A stretch of 64,000 nt of DNA, taken from positions 1 to 64,000 of the forward strand of contig CAZBXE010000009.1 of assembly GCA_964496125.1 (NCBI GenBank), given 5' to 3'. This document shows positions 26,191-33,715 of the stretch, piece after piece; the stretch's first letter is position 1; each line of letters opens with the position of its first letter. A model generated the notes under the pieces. The model was not told where the DNA came from. It saw only the letters and a list, made by a program, of their open reading frames with translations, and did not search any database. The stretch comes from CAZBXE01 sp964496125. Lineage in GTDB: Bacteria > Chlamydiota > Chlamydiia > Chlamydiales > CAZBXE01. A program made the position numbers and the translations under genes.

Positions 26191-27246
26191 ATGCCCCTAA
26201 ATATTGTTTCAACACCTAACAATCCTGTAATCATTGGTGTAGCCTCTGGTAAAGGAGGCGTTGGCAAATCAACGGTTGCTGTTAACCTGGCTCTTGCCTT
26301 CTCCAGGCTTAACTTGAAGGCAGGCTTACTCGATGCCGATGTTTATGGTCCCTCTCTCAGGAAGATGATCGCAGGAGGGGGTGCACCGAGACAATCAGGC
26401 ACCCGAATCATCCCTGCCATGTGTCAAGGAATTCCTGTTATTTCCATGGCCTATTTCCGCGGAGAAAATGAAGCCGCTGCGGTAAGAGCGCCTATTGCCA
26501 ACGGGATTATCACGCAATTTTTAACAGATGTAGACTGGCAAGGTATTGACATTCTGATCATCGATTTTCCCCCAGGCACGGGCGATGTGCAGCTAACCCT
26601 TGCACAAAAAGGCAACTTAAGAGGAGTCCTTATTGTGACAACTCCGCAAGAGGTTGCACTGCAAGACGTTCGGCGCTCCATACACATGTTTGAGCAAGTA
26701 AAGGTGCCTCTACTTGGCGTTGTAGAAAATATGAGCTTTTTTACACATCCTAAAACAAAAGAGAACATCTCTCTTTTCGGAACAGGAGGCGGAAGACGGG
26801 TTGCAAATGAATATGCACTTGCCTTTCTAGGAGAAATCCCTTTAGATCCTGAAATCTGCAGGCTTGCTGATCTCGGTCAATCCCTCTTTTCCCACTCACA
26901 TACAAGCCCTGCAGCCCTTGCTTTTATCCAGATCGCAACCTCGTTACGAGAGAAAATCAACGAAAAAAGCGAAAAAAACTACCGCTCGTTTTCCCAAAAA
27001 GATGCAGCCACGCTTCAGATAGAATGGAATGATGGCACCACCCACCTTGTTCCCTTTGCAAGACTACAACAGCACTGCGCCTGCGCAGGTTGCATGGAAA
27101 ACAAAAAACCCGTTTCTGCCGATGTTACTGTCTCTCACATCACACCCATGGGAAGCTATGGACTTAAGTTTTCCTTTTCTTCCGGCTGTTCAAACGGCAT
27201 TTATTCCCTAGAACTCATAAAGGAGCTCATGCGTGCACACACTTAG
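26191..27246 (+). CDS. Mrp/NBP35-family Fe-S carrier ATPase fused to a DUF971-like domain
   Basis: Mrp (ApbC) proteins are P-loop ATPases that carry and deliver iron-sulfur clusters. From the ATG at 26191 (351 residues) the protein starts directly at the P-loop domain, with GVASGKGGVGKST at 16-28 and IDILIIDFPPGTGDVQLT near 120, and lacks the N-terminal MIP18/DUF59 domain. The usual CxxC after VENMS is absent (FFTHPKTKENISLFGTGGG). The C-terminal 85 residues look like DUF971, with CACAGC and a later SSGC, a fusion known from plant HCF101-type proteins. It overlaps the metal-binding gene ytgA by 14 bases, tying it to iron uptake. An upstream in-frame ATG at 26164 is possible. Confidence 0.85.
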   Translation: MPLNIVSTPNNPVIIGVASGKGGVGKSTVAVNLALAFSRLNLKAGLLDADVYGPSLRKMIAGGGAPRQSGTRIIPAMCQGIPVISMAYFRGENEAAAVRAPIANGIITQFLTDVDWQGIDILIIDFPPGTGDVQLTLAQKGNLRGVLIVTTPQEVALQDVRRSIHMFEQVKVPLLGVVENMSFFTHPKTKENISLFGTGGGRRVANEYALAFLGEIPLDPEICRLADLGQSLFSHSHTSPAALAFIQIATSLREKINEKSEKNYRSFSQKDAATLQIEWNDGTTHLVPFARLQQHCACAGCMENKKPVSADVTVSHITPMGSYGLKFSFSSGCSNGIYSLELIKELMRAHT

Positions 27247-28204
27247 TTTTCTTCTACTTTCTCTTCTTCTTTCTTGCATCTCTTCCCCTTCTGAAAAGCA
27301 CTCGAGATTTAAAGAATGGTCTACACCAAATGGGAAGGTTAAAACGCTGTGCACCACATGCATGATTTCCCAAATTGTAGAGGAAATTGGGGGAGACTAT
27401 GTTGACAGCCTATGTCTCATCCAAGGAGATTTAAATCCCCACACCTACCAGCTTGTAAAAGGAGATGATGAGAAGCTTACTTTCGCGGATGTGGTCTTTT
27501 ATAACGGCCTAGGTCTCGAACATGGTTCAAGCCTCGCCTACCACCTTTCCACAAATCTAAATGCGATCTCTCTTGGAGACACAATCGCAAAACAAAATCC
27601 AGATCTTATCCTTCATTATAACGGGGCTATTGATCCTCATATCTGGATGGACATTTCTCTTTTTTCTAACATTGTGCCCATCGTTGTAGAGACTTTTGCA
27701 AAAAAAGATCCCGCACATGCTACAGTGTTTCGAGAAAACGGCAAGAGGGTTGTTGCAGCAATGCATGCGGCGCACAGCCACATCCGAGATGAATTTGCAA
27801 AACTACCCGAACAAAGAAGATATCTAATCACAAGCCATGATGCTTTCAACTATTTCACAAAGGCCTATCTTGCAACCGATGAGGAAAGAAAAAGCGGAAC
27901 ATGGCAGAAGAGATTCGAAGCTCCTGAGGGTTTAGCCCCAGACAGTGGCCTGAGCACAGCAGACATTCAAGCCGTCATCCGTTTTGCAAAAATGCATGGC
28001 GTGCATGTCGTGTTCCCCGAAACAAATGTCTCTCGCGATTCAATCAAGAAAATTATTGCAGCAGGGCAGGAGAGTGGACTTGATCTTAAAATGGCAAAAG
28101 AACCTCTCTACGGTGATGCAATGGGGCCTAAAGGGTCTCCTGGAGACACATATTTAAAAATGGTTATCTACAACGCTAAAACAATTATAGAAAATCTAAA
28201 ATGA
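27233..28204 (+). CDS. ytgA: Metal ABC transporter substrate-binding protein YtgA (TroA/ZnuA type)
   Basis: This protein binds iron, manganese or zinc in the periplasm and passes it to YtgBCD. The 323-residue product has a signal sequence with a lipobox-like LLSC at about 12-15, so it may be a lipoprotein. The cluster A-I metal ligands are visible: His in DLNPHTYQL, His in DPHIWMD, His in LITSHDAFNYF and an acidic residue in VFPETNVSRDSI. It follows the Mrp gene with a 14-base overlap and overlaps ytgB as ATGA. Chlamydial YtgA is reported to bind iron. Confidence 0.93.
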   Translation: MHTLSFLLLSLLLSCISSPSEKHSRFKEWSTPNGKVKTLCTTCMISQIVEEIGGDYVDSLCLIQGDLNPHTYQLVKGDDEKLTFADVVFYNGLGLEHGSSLAYHLSTNLNAISLGDTIAKQNPDLILHYNGAIDPHIWMDISLFSNIVPIVVETFAKKDPAHATVFRENGKRVVAAMHAAHSHIRDEFAKLPEQRRYLITSHDAFNYFTKAYLATDEERKSGTWQKRFEAPEGLAPDSGLSTADIQAVIRFAKMHGVHVVFPETNVSRDSIKKIIAAGQESGLDLKMAKEPLYGDAMGPKGSPGDTYLKMVIYNAKTIIENLK

Positions 28205-28965
28205 GTTTCGCTCTTGAAGTCTCTGATCTGACAGTCAACTATGAAAAAACGCCCGTTCTCTGGGATATAAACTTGCAGGTGCCCTCTTCGCAGTTTGTGG
28301 GGATCATTGGACCAAATGGTGCTGGAAAATCAACGCTTCTGAAGGCTGTTATGGGTCTTGTTCGGCCTCTTTCAGGAAGAATCCTATTTTTCAATCACAC
28401 TCTGCAAGAAGTACGCAACAAAGTTGCCTATGTACCCCAAAGAAGCTCTGTAGACTGGGATTTTCCGATTACAGCCCTTGAACTCGTCCTCATGGGACGG
28501 TATGGAAAGATCGGTCTTTTCCGTTTTCCAACGCAGGCAGATAAAACAGCTGCATTGCACTACCTCGACATGGTGGGCATGGCTCCTTTTGCAGCTAGAC
28601 AAATCAATAAACTCTCAGGAGGCGAGCAGCAAAGAATTTTCCTTGCAAGAGCCCTCTTGCAAGAGGCAGAGGTCTATTTTCTCGATGAACCATTTGCTGG
28701 CATTGACATGAGCAGTGAGAATCTCATCATTACCCTTTTGCAAAACCTTGTCAAAGCAGGAAAAACAGTATTTGTGGTACATCACGACCTGAATACGGCA
28801 GAAGAATATTTTGACAGCCTAATCGTGCTCAACATGCGCCTTATCGCCTTTGGGAAAACACACGATATCATGAATGCTGAAACGCTCTACCAGGCTTATG
28901 GTAAGAGCTATGCTCTTCTGGATCGTACGCTGAAACTCTCGGGGCAAAAAAAGAGAGGCTTATAG
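28201..28965 (+). CDS. ytgB: Metal ABC transporter ATP-binding protein YtgB
   Basis: This is the ATPase of the YtgABCD importer. The 254-residue protein has Walker A GPNGAGKST at about 38-46, the Q-loop YVPQRSSVDWDFP, signature LSGGEQQRI, Walker B VYFLDEPFAGID and the H-switch VVHHDLNTA. The VDWDFPI motif is typical of Mn/Zn/Fe-type (MntB/ZnuC/TroB) ATPases. Translation is coupled to ytgA (4-base overlap), and only 4 bases separate it from ytgC. Confidence 0.95.
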   Translation: MSFALEVSDLTVNYEKTPVLWDINLQVPSSQFVGIIGPNGAGKSTLLKAVMGLVRPLSGRILFFNHTLQEVRNKVAYVPQRSSVDWDFPITALELVLMGRYGKIGLFRFPTQADKTAALHYLDMVGMAPFAARQINKLSGGEQQRIFLARALLQEAEVYFLDEPFAGIDMSSENLIITLLQNLVKAGKTVFVVHHDLNTAEEYFDSLIVLNMRLIAFGKTHDIMNAETLYQAYGKSYALLDRTLKLSGQKKRGL

Positions 28966-28969
28966 AACG

Positions 28970-30292
28970 ATGTTGGAGTATTTCACAGACCCCGTCCTTC
29001 GAGCTCCCACGCTCGGGTGCATGCTTATGTGCCTTTCTGCCTCAGTAGTTGGCGTGATTGCCGTCTTAAAAAAAGAGTCTCTTTTAGGTGAAGCTCTCTC
29101 TCACGCCACCTACCCTGGTGTTTTTATCGGTGTCCTCCTCTCATCCCTCTTCTTCCAAGAGGTAAGTGCAGCGTTCATCATGGCAGGCGGATTTCTGACA
29201 GCCCTCCTTTCCCTATACCTCATCAACTGGCTTGAAACCTCCTGCAAGGTGAAGCCAGATGCCGCCCTTTGTTTTACTCTTGCCACCTTTTTTGGAACTG
29301 GGATTGCCCTTGCCTCTCTCCTCCAGCAAACCCACACAAGCCTCTATCAAGAAATTCAGATCTATCTCTACGGCCAGGCAGCCTCAATGCTCGACTTCCA
29401 CATCGCACTCTACGGCGCCTTAAGCCTCTTCATCCTCTCTGTCGTTGCACTCTTTTACAAAGAACTTCAGGCTGTGATTTTCGATCGAGAATTTGCAACT
29501 TCCCTTGGCATTCACACGAAAACGATCGACACTCTTGTTTTCCTCTTGATCGTACTTGCTGTCGTGATTGGCATCCGCTCGGTTGGCGTTGTTCTCATGA
29601 GCGCCATGTTCATCGGACCTGCCGTAGCAGCGCGCCAATTTACCCACCACTTTTCCCAAATGCTTCTTCTCAGTGCTCTTTTCGGTCTGGCTTCTGGCTT
29701 TCTTGGAGTCTACCTATCGGCTGAGGCAAGCGATGCTCTTGCCACCCTTTTTCCTGGGGAAAGGCTAAGCCTTGCGACAGGACCCATGATTGTCGTAGTG
29801 GCTACCTTTTTTGCCCTTCTCTCTCTCTTTTTTGCCCCGGAGCGAGGTTTTATGCAAAGGGCTATCCGGCGCTCTCTCTACCGGCTTCAGTGTCAAAGAG
29901 AAAACATCCTAAAAACCCTCGCCCGCTCGGATAAGGAGCAGGGTCTCACCATTCAGCAGATCGTTAAAAAACAAAATATTTCTCTACCCCTACTCTATTA
30001 CTTACTTCTAGGTTTAAGATCGGCAGGGTGGGTTGAGAAAAAACAAGAGCATGTTTGCTTGACAAGTGATGGTAAAAAAAAGGCCCTTAGAATCGTGCGC
30101 CTCCACAGACTTTGGGAAGTCTACCTCGTTAACTATCTCGAGGTTGGTTCAGAAAGAGTGCACAAAAGCGCAGAAGAAATGGAGCACATCTTGACAGAAG
30201 AGATGGAAAAAGAGCTAGACCTACTGCTCAAATACCCCAGGATGGACCCACACCATCAGCCTATCCCCGAAAAACAGGAAACATTTCCATGA
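28970..30292 (+). CDS. ytgC: Metal permease fused to a DtxR-like repressor, YtgC-YtgR (YtgCR)
   Basis: The 440-residue protein has an N-terminal ABC-3 family permease with about eight membrane helices (to about residue 295) and a C-terminal soluble domain of about 140 residues. The latter begins with a winged-helix-like part (GLTIQQIVKKQNISLPLLYYLL) and continues with a DtxR metal-binding and dimerisation pattern (LHRLWEVYLVNYLE, VHKSAEEMEHIL, DPHHQPIP). In C. trachomatis the equivalent YtgCR protein is cleaved to release the iron-dependent repressor YtgR, so the same can be inferred here. The operon it would control includes the Mrp Fe-S carrier upstream. Confidence 0.93.
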   Translation: MLEYFTDPVLRAPTLGCMLMCLSASVVGVIAVLKKESLLGEALSHATYPGVFIGVLLSSLFFQEVSAAFIMAGGFLTALLSLYLINWLETSCKVKPDAALCFTLATFFGTGIALASLLQQTHTSLYQEIQIYLYGQAASMLDFHIALYGALSLFILSVVALFYKELQAVIFDREFATSLGIHTKTIDTLVFLLIVLAVVIGIRSVGVVLMSAMFIGPAVAARQFTHHFSQMLLLSALFGLASGFLGVYLSAEASDALATLFPGERLSLATGPMIVVVATFFALLSLFFAPERGFMQRAIRRSLYRLQCQRENILKTLARSDKEQGLTIQQIVKKQNISLPLLYYLLLGLRSAGWVEKKQEHVCLTSDGKKKALRIVRLHRLWEVYLVNYLEVGSERVHKSAEEMEHILTEEMEKELDLLLKYPRMDPHHQPIPEKQETFP

Positions 30293-31224
30293 ACCCCTAC
30301 TCCGAAAACACTTTTTTAGAATTTTTTGTCACATTTTTTACACGCCTTTTTTCTCTAAAACTCTTCCAAGGGCCTCTTGCCACCGATGAAATTCAAGTGT
30401 TTGTCCTCTTGGGGGTTTCCTTAAGCTGCTCTCTTATGGGTACCATGCTTGTCCTCAAAAAACAAACAATGCTTGCAAACGCACTCTCCCACACAATCTT
30501 AATTGGGATTGTGATCGCCTTTGTTTGCGGAGCCTCTTTTGGAAACCAAGGACACACCACAAACTCCTTAAGTCTAGACGTTCTCCTTTTCGCCTCCTTT
30601 CTGACAAGCCTCATCACTGCCCTTCTGACACAAACCCTGACACAGGTAGCTGGCCTCAAAGAAGACGCAAGCGTCGGCATTGTATTTACCGGTCTTTTTT
30701 CCCTTGGAGTGCTGCTACTGACTCTATTTACACGAAATGTCCACCTCGGAACAGAAATCGTGATGGGAAATGTCGACGCTCTCCACCCAAATGATTTGTA
30801 TTTGGCCTACGCCGTACTCGGACTCAATGCTCTACTTTTCCTCCTCTTTTTCAAGGAGTATCACGCCCTTGCTTTTGACCCCGGCTACGCCCTATCGCTT
30901 GGCATTGCTGCCGTTTTCTTCCATTATCTCCTTCTTACACAAGTCTCGATTACAATTGTTGCTGCCTTTCGTTCTGTAGGCGTCATCATGGTACTTGCTT
31001 ATCTTGTCGCGCCTCCCTTAACAGCAAGGATGGTAACCCATACCTTCAAGAGTATGCTCTTTGTCTCTTGCGGTATCGGCGCTTTTGTTTCCCTGGTCGG
31101 TGTTGCCCTCTCGCGTCACGTCTTGACCCAAGCCAGCACTCCCCTCTCCACAGGCGGCATCACTGTAGTTATCCTTGCTCTCTTGTTCTTTCTTATGGCT
31201 TTTAGGGAGAAGGCCACACGATGA
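30289..31224 (+). CDS. ytgD: Metal ABC transporter permease YtgD
   Basis: Second ABC-3 family permease subunit, 311 residues, with about eight to nine hydrophobic helices and no extra C-terminal domain. The conserved region VAAFRSVGVIMVLAYLVAPP corresponds to VIGIRSVGVVLMSAMFIGPA in YtgC. It starts with an ATGA overlap on ytgC and ends with an ATGA overlap on the glycosyltransferase gene. It would pair with YtgC as a heterodimeric channel for the metal delivered by YtgA. Confidence 0.94.
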   Translation: MNPYSENTFLEFFVTFFTRLFSLKLFQGPLATDEIQVFVLLGVSLSCSLMGTMLVLKKQTMLANALSHTILIGIVIAFVCGASFGNQGHTTNSLSLDVLLFASFLTSLITALLTQTLTQVAGLKEDASVGIVFTGLFSLGVLLLTLFTRNVHLGTEIVMGNVDALHPNDLYLAYAVLGLNALLFLLFFKEYHALAFDPGYALSLGIAAVFFHYLLLTQVSITIVAAFRSVGVIMVLAYLVAPPLTARMVTHTFKSMLFVSCGIGAFVSLVGVALSRHVLTQASTPLSTGGITVVILALLFFLMAFREKATR

Positions 31225-32426
31225 AAACCTACCCGGTTCAAAAACTCGTGTTTCTGACAAGCCACAATCAGTACGAAAGCAAAAGGCATTTTACCCATTG
31301 TCTCTCTGATGCGCTGCGAAAAAAAGGAGTGCAAACCTTTGTCATCGAGCCTAAAGAAGGAGCCTTAAGCAAAGAAGAAATGGCAAGGATCCAAGGTATT
31401 CATCCTGATCTGATTGCCTCCTTCCACGCCATCCTCCCCCTCCCTGACGGAAAGCTTCTCTCCGATCACCTACATATTCCTTTTTTAAATCTGATTGTCG
31501 ATCCCGCTCTTTACATGTTGCACCTTCTTAAAAGCAAGTATTCCTTTCTCTCGGTTGTGGATCGATACGACCTTGCTCTCATCTGCTCAACAGGATTTAA
31601 AAACGCTCTTTTTTTGCCCCATGGCGTCGAAAAACTCGACATCGATCCAACGCAAAGCCGAAAATATGATGTTGTTTTTATTGGCAGCTCCTTTAACCAT
31701 GAAGCCCTTAAAAGTTTCTGGCGCTCTACCTTTTCAAGGCAAGTATCGGAGCTGATTGAACTTGCCATCTTCAAATGGCAAGCAGGGGAAAAAGAAACTC
31801 TTTTTAAAACCCTTTGGGATGGGATGCACAAACAAAGTTTGGAAGCAGACAGATTTCAATTCCCTCAGATTTACCGCTCTGCCGACTACTACATCCGCTC
31901 GTATGAAAGGTGGAAGATGCTAGATTCTCTCTGCGATGTCCAAGTAGACATTTTTGGAGCTCCCGGTTGGATGGACGAAGTCCCCCCAAAAGAATGGAAG
32001 AGCTACTTTCCCAAGAGAGATAACATCAGAGTCCACCCCCCTGTAACCTATGCTGCAAGCCTAGAAATCCTAAGCCAAGCAAAAATTTGCCTCAATAGCT
32101 CTCCTTTCTTTATGAATGGTTCTCATGAACGGATGTTTGCAGGACCTATGTGTGGCTCTGTTCTTTTTACAAATGACAATCCTTATGCGCAAGAAGCCTT
32201 TTCTGTAGGCAAAGAGATCGAAACCTTTACATACCGCACACTAGGCACGCTCAATGATAGAATCAAAGTTCTTCTGCAAGACGATGAAAGGAGAATCGAA
32301 ATGGCAAATCTCGGAAGAAAGCGCGTTCTCGAAGAGCATACATGGGATAAGAGAGCCGAGATCCTAATAGAGAAACTGCCCGAGTTTTACGCAAGAATTT
32401 ACACCCAAGACTTTAGTCCCAACTAA
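31221..32426 (+). CDS. Glycosyltransferase-like protein (CgeB/GT-B type)
   Basis: The 401-residue cytoplasmic protein has the two-lobe layout of GT-B glycosyltransferases. The N-terminal half contains LVFLTSHNQYESKRHF and FLNLIVDPALYMLHLLKSKYS. The C-terminal half has VDIFGAPGWMD, ILSQAKICLNSSPFFMNGSHERMFAGPMCGSVLFTND and VLEEHTWDKRAEILI, similar to the CgeB-like glycosyl transferase family 1 C-terminal domain (HERxFE..ACG). No membrane segment is seen. It is the last gene of the mrp-ytg operon (4-base overlap with ytgD), although a metal-uptake role is not obvious. The donor and acceptor sugars are unknown. Confidence 0.7.
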   Translation: MKTYPVQKLVFLTSHNQYESKRHFTHCLSDALRKKGVQTFVIEPKEGALSKEEMARIQGIHPDLIASFHAILPLPDGKLLSDHLHIPFLNLIVDPALYMLHLLKSKYSFLSVVDRYDLALICSTGFKNALFLPHGVEKLDIDPTQSRKYDVVFIGSSFNHEALKSFWRSTFSRQVSELIELAIFKWQAGEKETLFKTLWDGMHKQSLEADRFQFPQIYRSADYYIRSYERWKMLDSLCDVQVDIFGAPGWMDEVPPKEWKSYFPKRDNIRVHPPVTYAASLEILSQAKICLNSSPFFMNGSHERMFAGPMCGSVLFTNDNPYAQEAFSVGKEIETFTYRTLGTLNDRIKVLLQDDERRIEMANLGRKRVLEEHTWDKRAEILIEKLPEFYARIYTQDFSPN

Positions 32427-32523
32427 ACTTGTCTCTTCCTCTTAGTTGTGTTTTTAAGGGAGCAGCTGATTGTATACACAAATACGCATCATCCGTGACT
32501 GGCTCTATGTAGGCTACAGTTAT

Positions 32524-32546
32524 GATTAATTTTTTTGCAATTAATC
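32524..32546. promoter_or_regulatory. Perfect 8-bp inverted repeat upstream of rpsL
   Basis: GATTAATT, a 7-base spacer and AATTAATC lie in the 260-bp gap between the glycosyltransferase and rpsL genes. It could be an operator or a hairpin. AT-rich sequence makes chance possible. The same gap holds AAAGA/TCTTT near 32600 and no gene. Confidence 0.3.
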
Positions 32547-32686
32547 CCTAAATAACCTATGATTCTCTAGACCCTGATTGTCATATTTTCTTGTTCCTAA
32601 AGACTTTAAAAAAATCTTTAACAAGAAAACCCTGACAACCTAGGTTTTGGAACTCATCCTATATTTAAACAGGAGAAACGGGACGT

Positions 32687-33058
32687 ATGCCCACAATTAA
32701 CCAATTGGTTCGCAAAGAGCGAATTTCTAAAAAAAGAAAGAGTAACTCACCAGCTCTACACGGCTGCCCACAAAGACGGGGCGTGTGCGTGCAGGTAAAG
32801 ACAAAAACACCTCGTAAACCAAACTCTGCTCTACGTAAAGTAGCCTGGGTTCGTCTATCCACTGGACAAGAAGTCATTGCTTACATCCCAGGGGAAGGAC
32901 ACAACCTCCAAGAACACAGTATCGTCCTCGTTCGCGGCGGAAAAGTAAAAGACTTGCCAGGCGTTCGATACCATATCGTTCGAGGCGCACTGGATACAGC
33001 AGGTGTAAAAGACCGTAAGCAGAGCAGATCCAAGTACGGGGCAAAGAGGCCTAAGTAA
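32687..33058 (+). CDS. rpsL: 30S ribosomal protein S12
   Basis: S12 lies at the decoding centre and controls translational accuracy. The 123-residue protein shows the invariant PTINQLVRKER start, KSPALHGCPQRRGVC-type region (here NSPALHGCPQRRGVC), the KTPRKPNSALRKVA loop, where streptomycin-resistance substitutions occur and here the wild-type Lys is present, and the GVKDRKQSRSKYG end. It is the first gene of the rpsL-rpsG-fusA-rpsJ cluster, the same order as in Chlamydia from memory. Confidence 0.98.
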   Translation: MPTINQLVRKERISKKRKSNSPALHGCPQRRGVCVQVKTKTPRKPNSALRKVAWVRLSTGQEVIAYIPGEGHNLQEHSIVLVRGGKVKDLPGVRYHIVRGALDTAGVKDRKQSRSKYGAKRPK

Positions 33059-33062
33059 TGAA

Positions 33063-33157
33063 AGGATTCTCCGCCTATGAGAATCCTGGTTCGTGATTGC
33101 CGTTTCCGAAACTAGAAAATGCAATCACGCGCAGGCTAGCCTTAAGTAAGCTAGCTT
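33063..33157 (+). promoter_or_regulatory. Structured rpsL-rpsG intergenic leader
   Basis: Three stem-loops fill the 165-base gap: AGGATTCTC/GAGAATCCT (33063-33071 and 33079-33087), CGTGATTGC/GCAATCACG (33092-33100 and 33121-33129) and GCTAGC/GCTAGC (33135-33140 and 33150-33155). In E. coli, S7 represses translation by binding the rpsL-rpsG junction, so an autoregulatory site is plausible; none of the stems has a terminator T-run. Confidence 0.5.
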
Positions 33158-33223
33158 TAGTGAAAAAGTATTTGAATCTTCTCAGTAGGATAATTTTTAA
33201 AACTGATAGAAGGATAAAAACAT

Positions 33224-33697
33224 ATGTCAAGACGACGAAGAGCAGAGCAAAGAGAGATCGAACCAGATCCTAAGTACCAAAGCAAAGTGCTCGCTAAGTT
33301 CATCAACAAAGTGATGGAACAAGGTAAAAAATCGATCGCAAGGAAAATTGTTTACAATGCCCTTGAGAAGCTTGCGCAAAAAGTAAAAGCAGAAAATCCT
33401 ATCGAGGCATTCGAACAAGCCCTCGAAAACGCAAAACCTCAGCTTGAGGTAAAATCTCGAAGAATCGGTGGTGCCACCTACCAAGTCCCGGTTGAGATTC
33501 TTCCTTCCAGAAGATCTTCGCTTGCAATGCGTTGGATCATCACATTTTCCAGAACAAAGCCTGGGAAATCAATGGAAGAAGCTCTTGCTACTGAGCTTAG
33601 CGACTGTTTCCTGAATCAAGGATCAACCATTAAAAAGAAAGACGACACGCACCGAATGGCAGAAGCTAACAAAGCATTTGCCCACTACAAGTGGTAA
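33224..33697 (+). CDS. rpsG: 30S ribosomal protein S7
   Basis: S7 nucleates assembly of the 30S head. The 157-residue product has the usual length and motifs: EPDPKYQSKVLAKFINKVMEQGKK, IEAFEQALENAKPQLEVKSRRIGGATYQVPVE and the C-terminal KKDDTHRMAEANKAFAHYKW. GAAGGA precedes the ATG. The preceding leader is structured, and fusA follows after 18 bases. Confidence 0.98.
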   Translation: MSRRRRAEQREIEPDPKYQSKVLAKFINKVMEQGKKSIARKIVYNALEKLAQKVKAENPIEAFEQALENAKPQLEVKSRRIGGATYQVPVEILPSRRSSLAMRWIITFSRTKPGKSMEEALATELSDCFLNQGSTIKKKDDTHRMAEANKAFAHYKW

Positions 33698-33715
33698 TAG
33701 GAGATCTCTTAAGCT

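Noticed and set aside
32473..32483. TATACACAAAT upstream of rpsL as another MITE end
   Set aside because: Only 11 bases match and the following sequence does not continue the element; chance is likely in AT-rich DNA.
33059..33223. tRNA-like folding in the rpsL-rpsG gap
   Set aside because: The stems do not form a cloverleaf and there is no T-loop sequence. No tRNA was found anywhere in the window.
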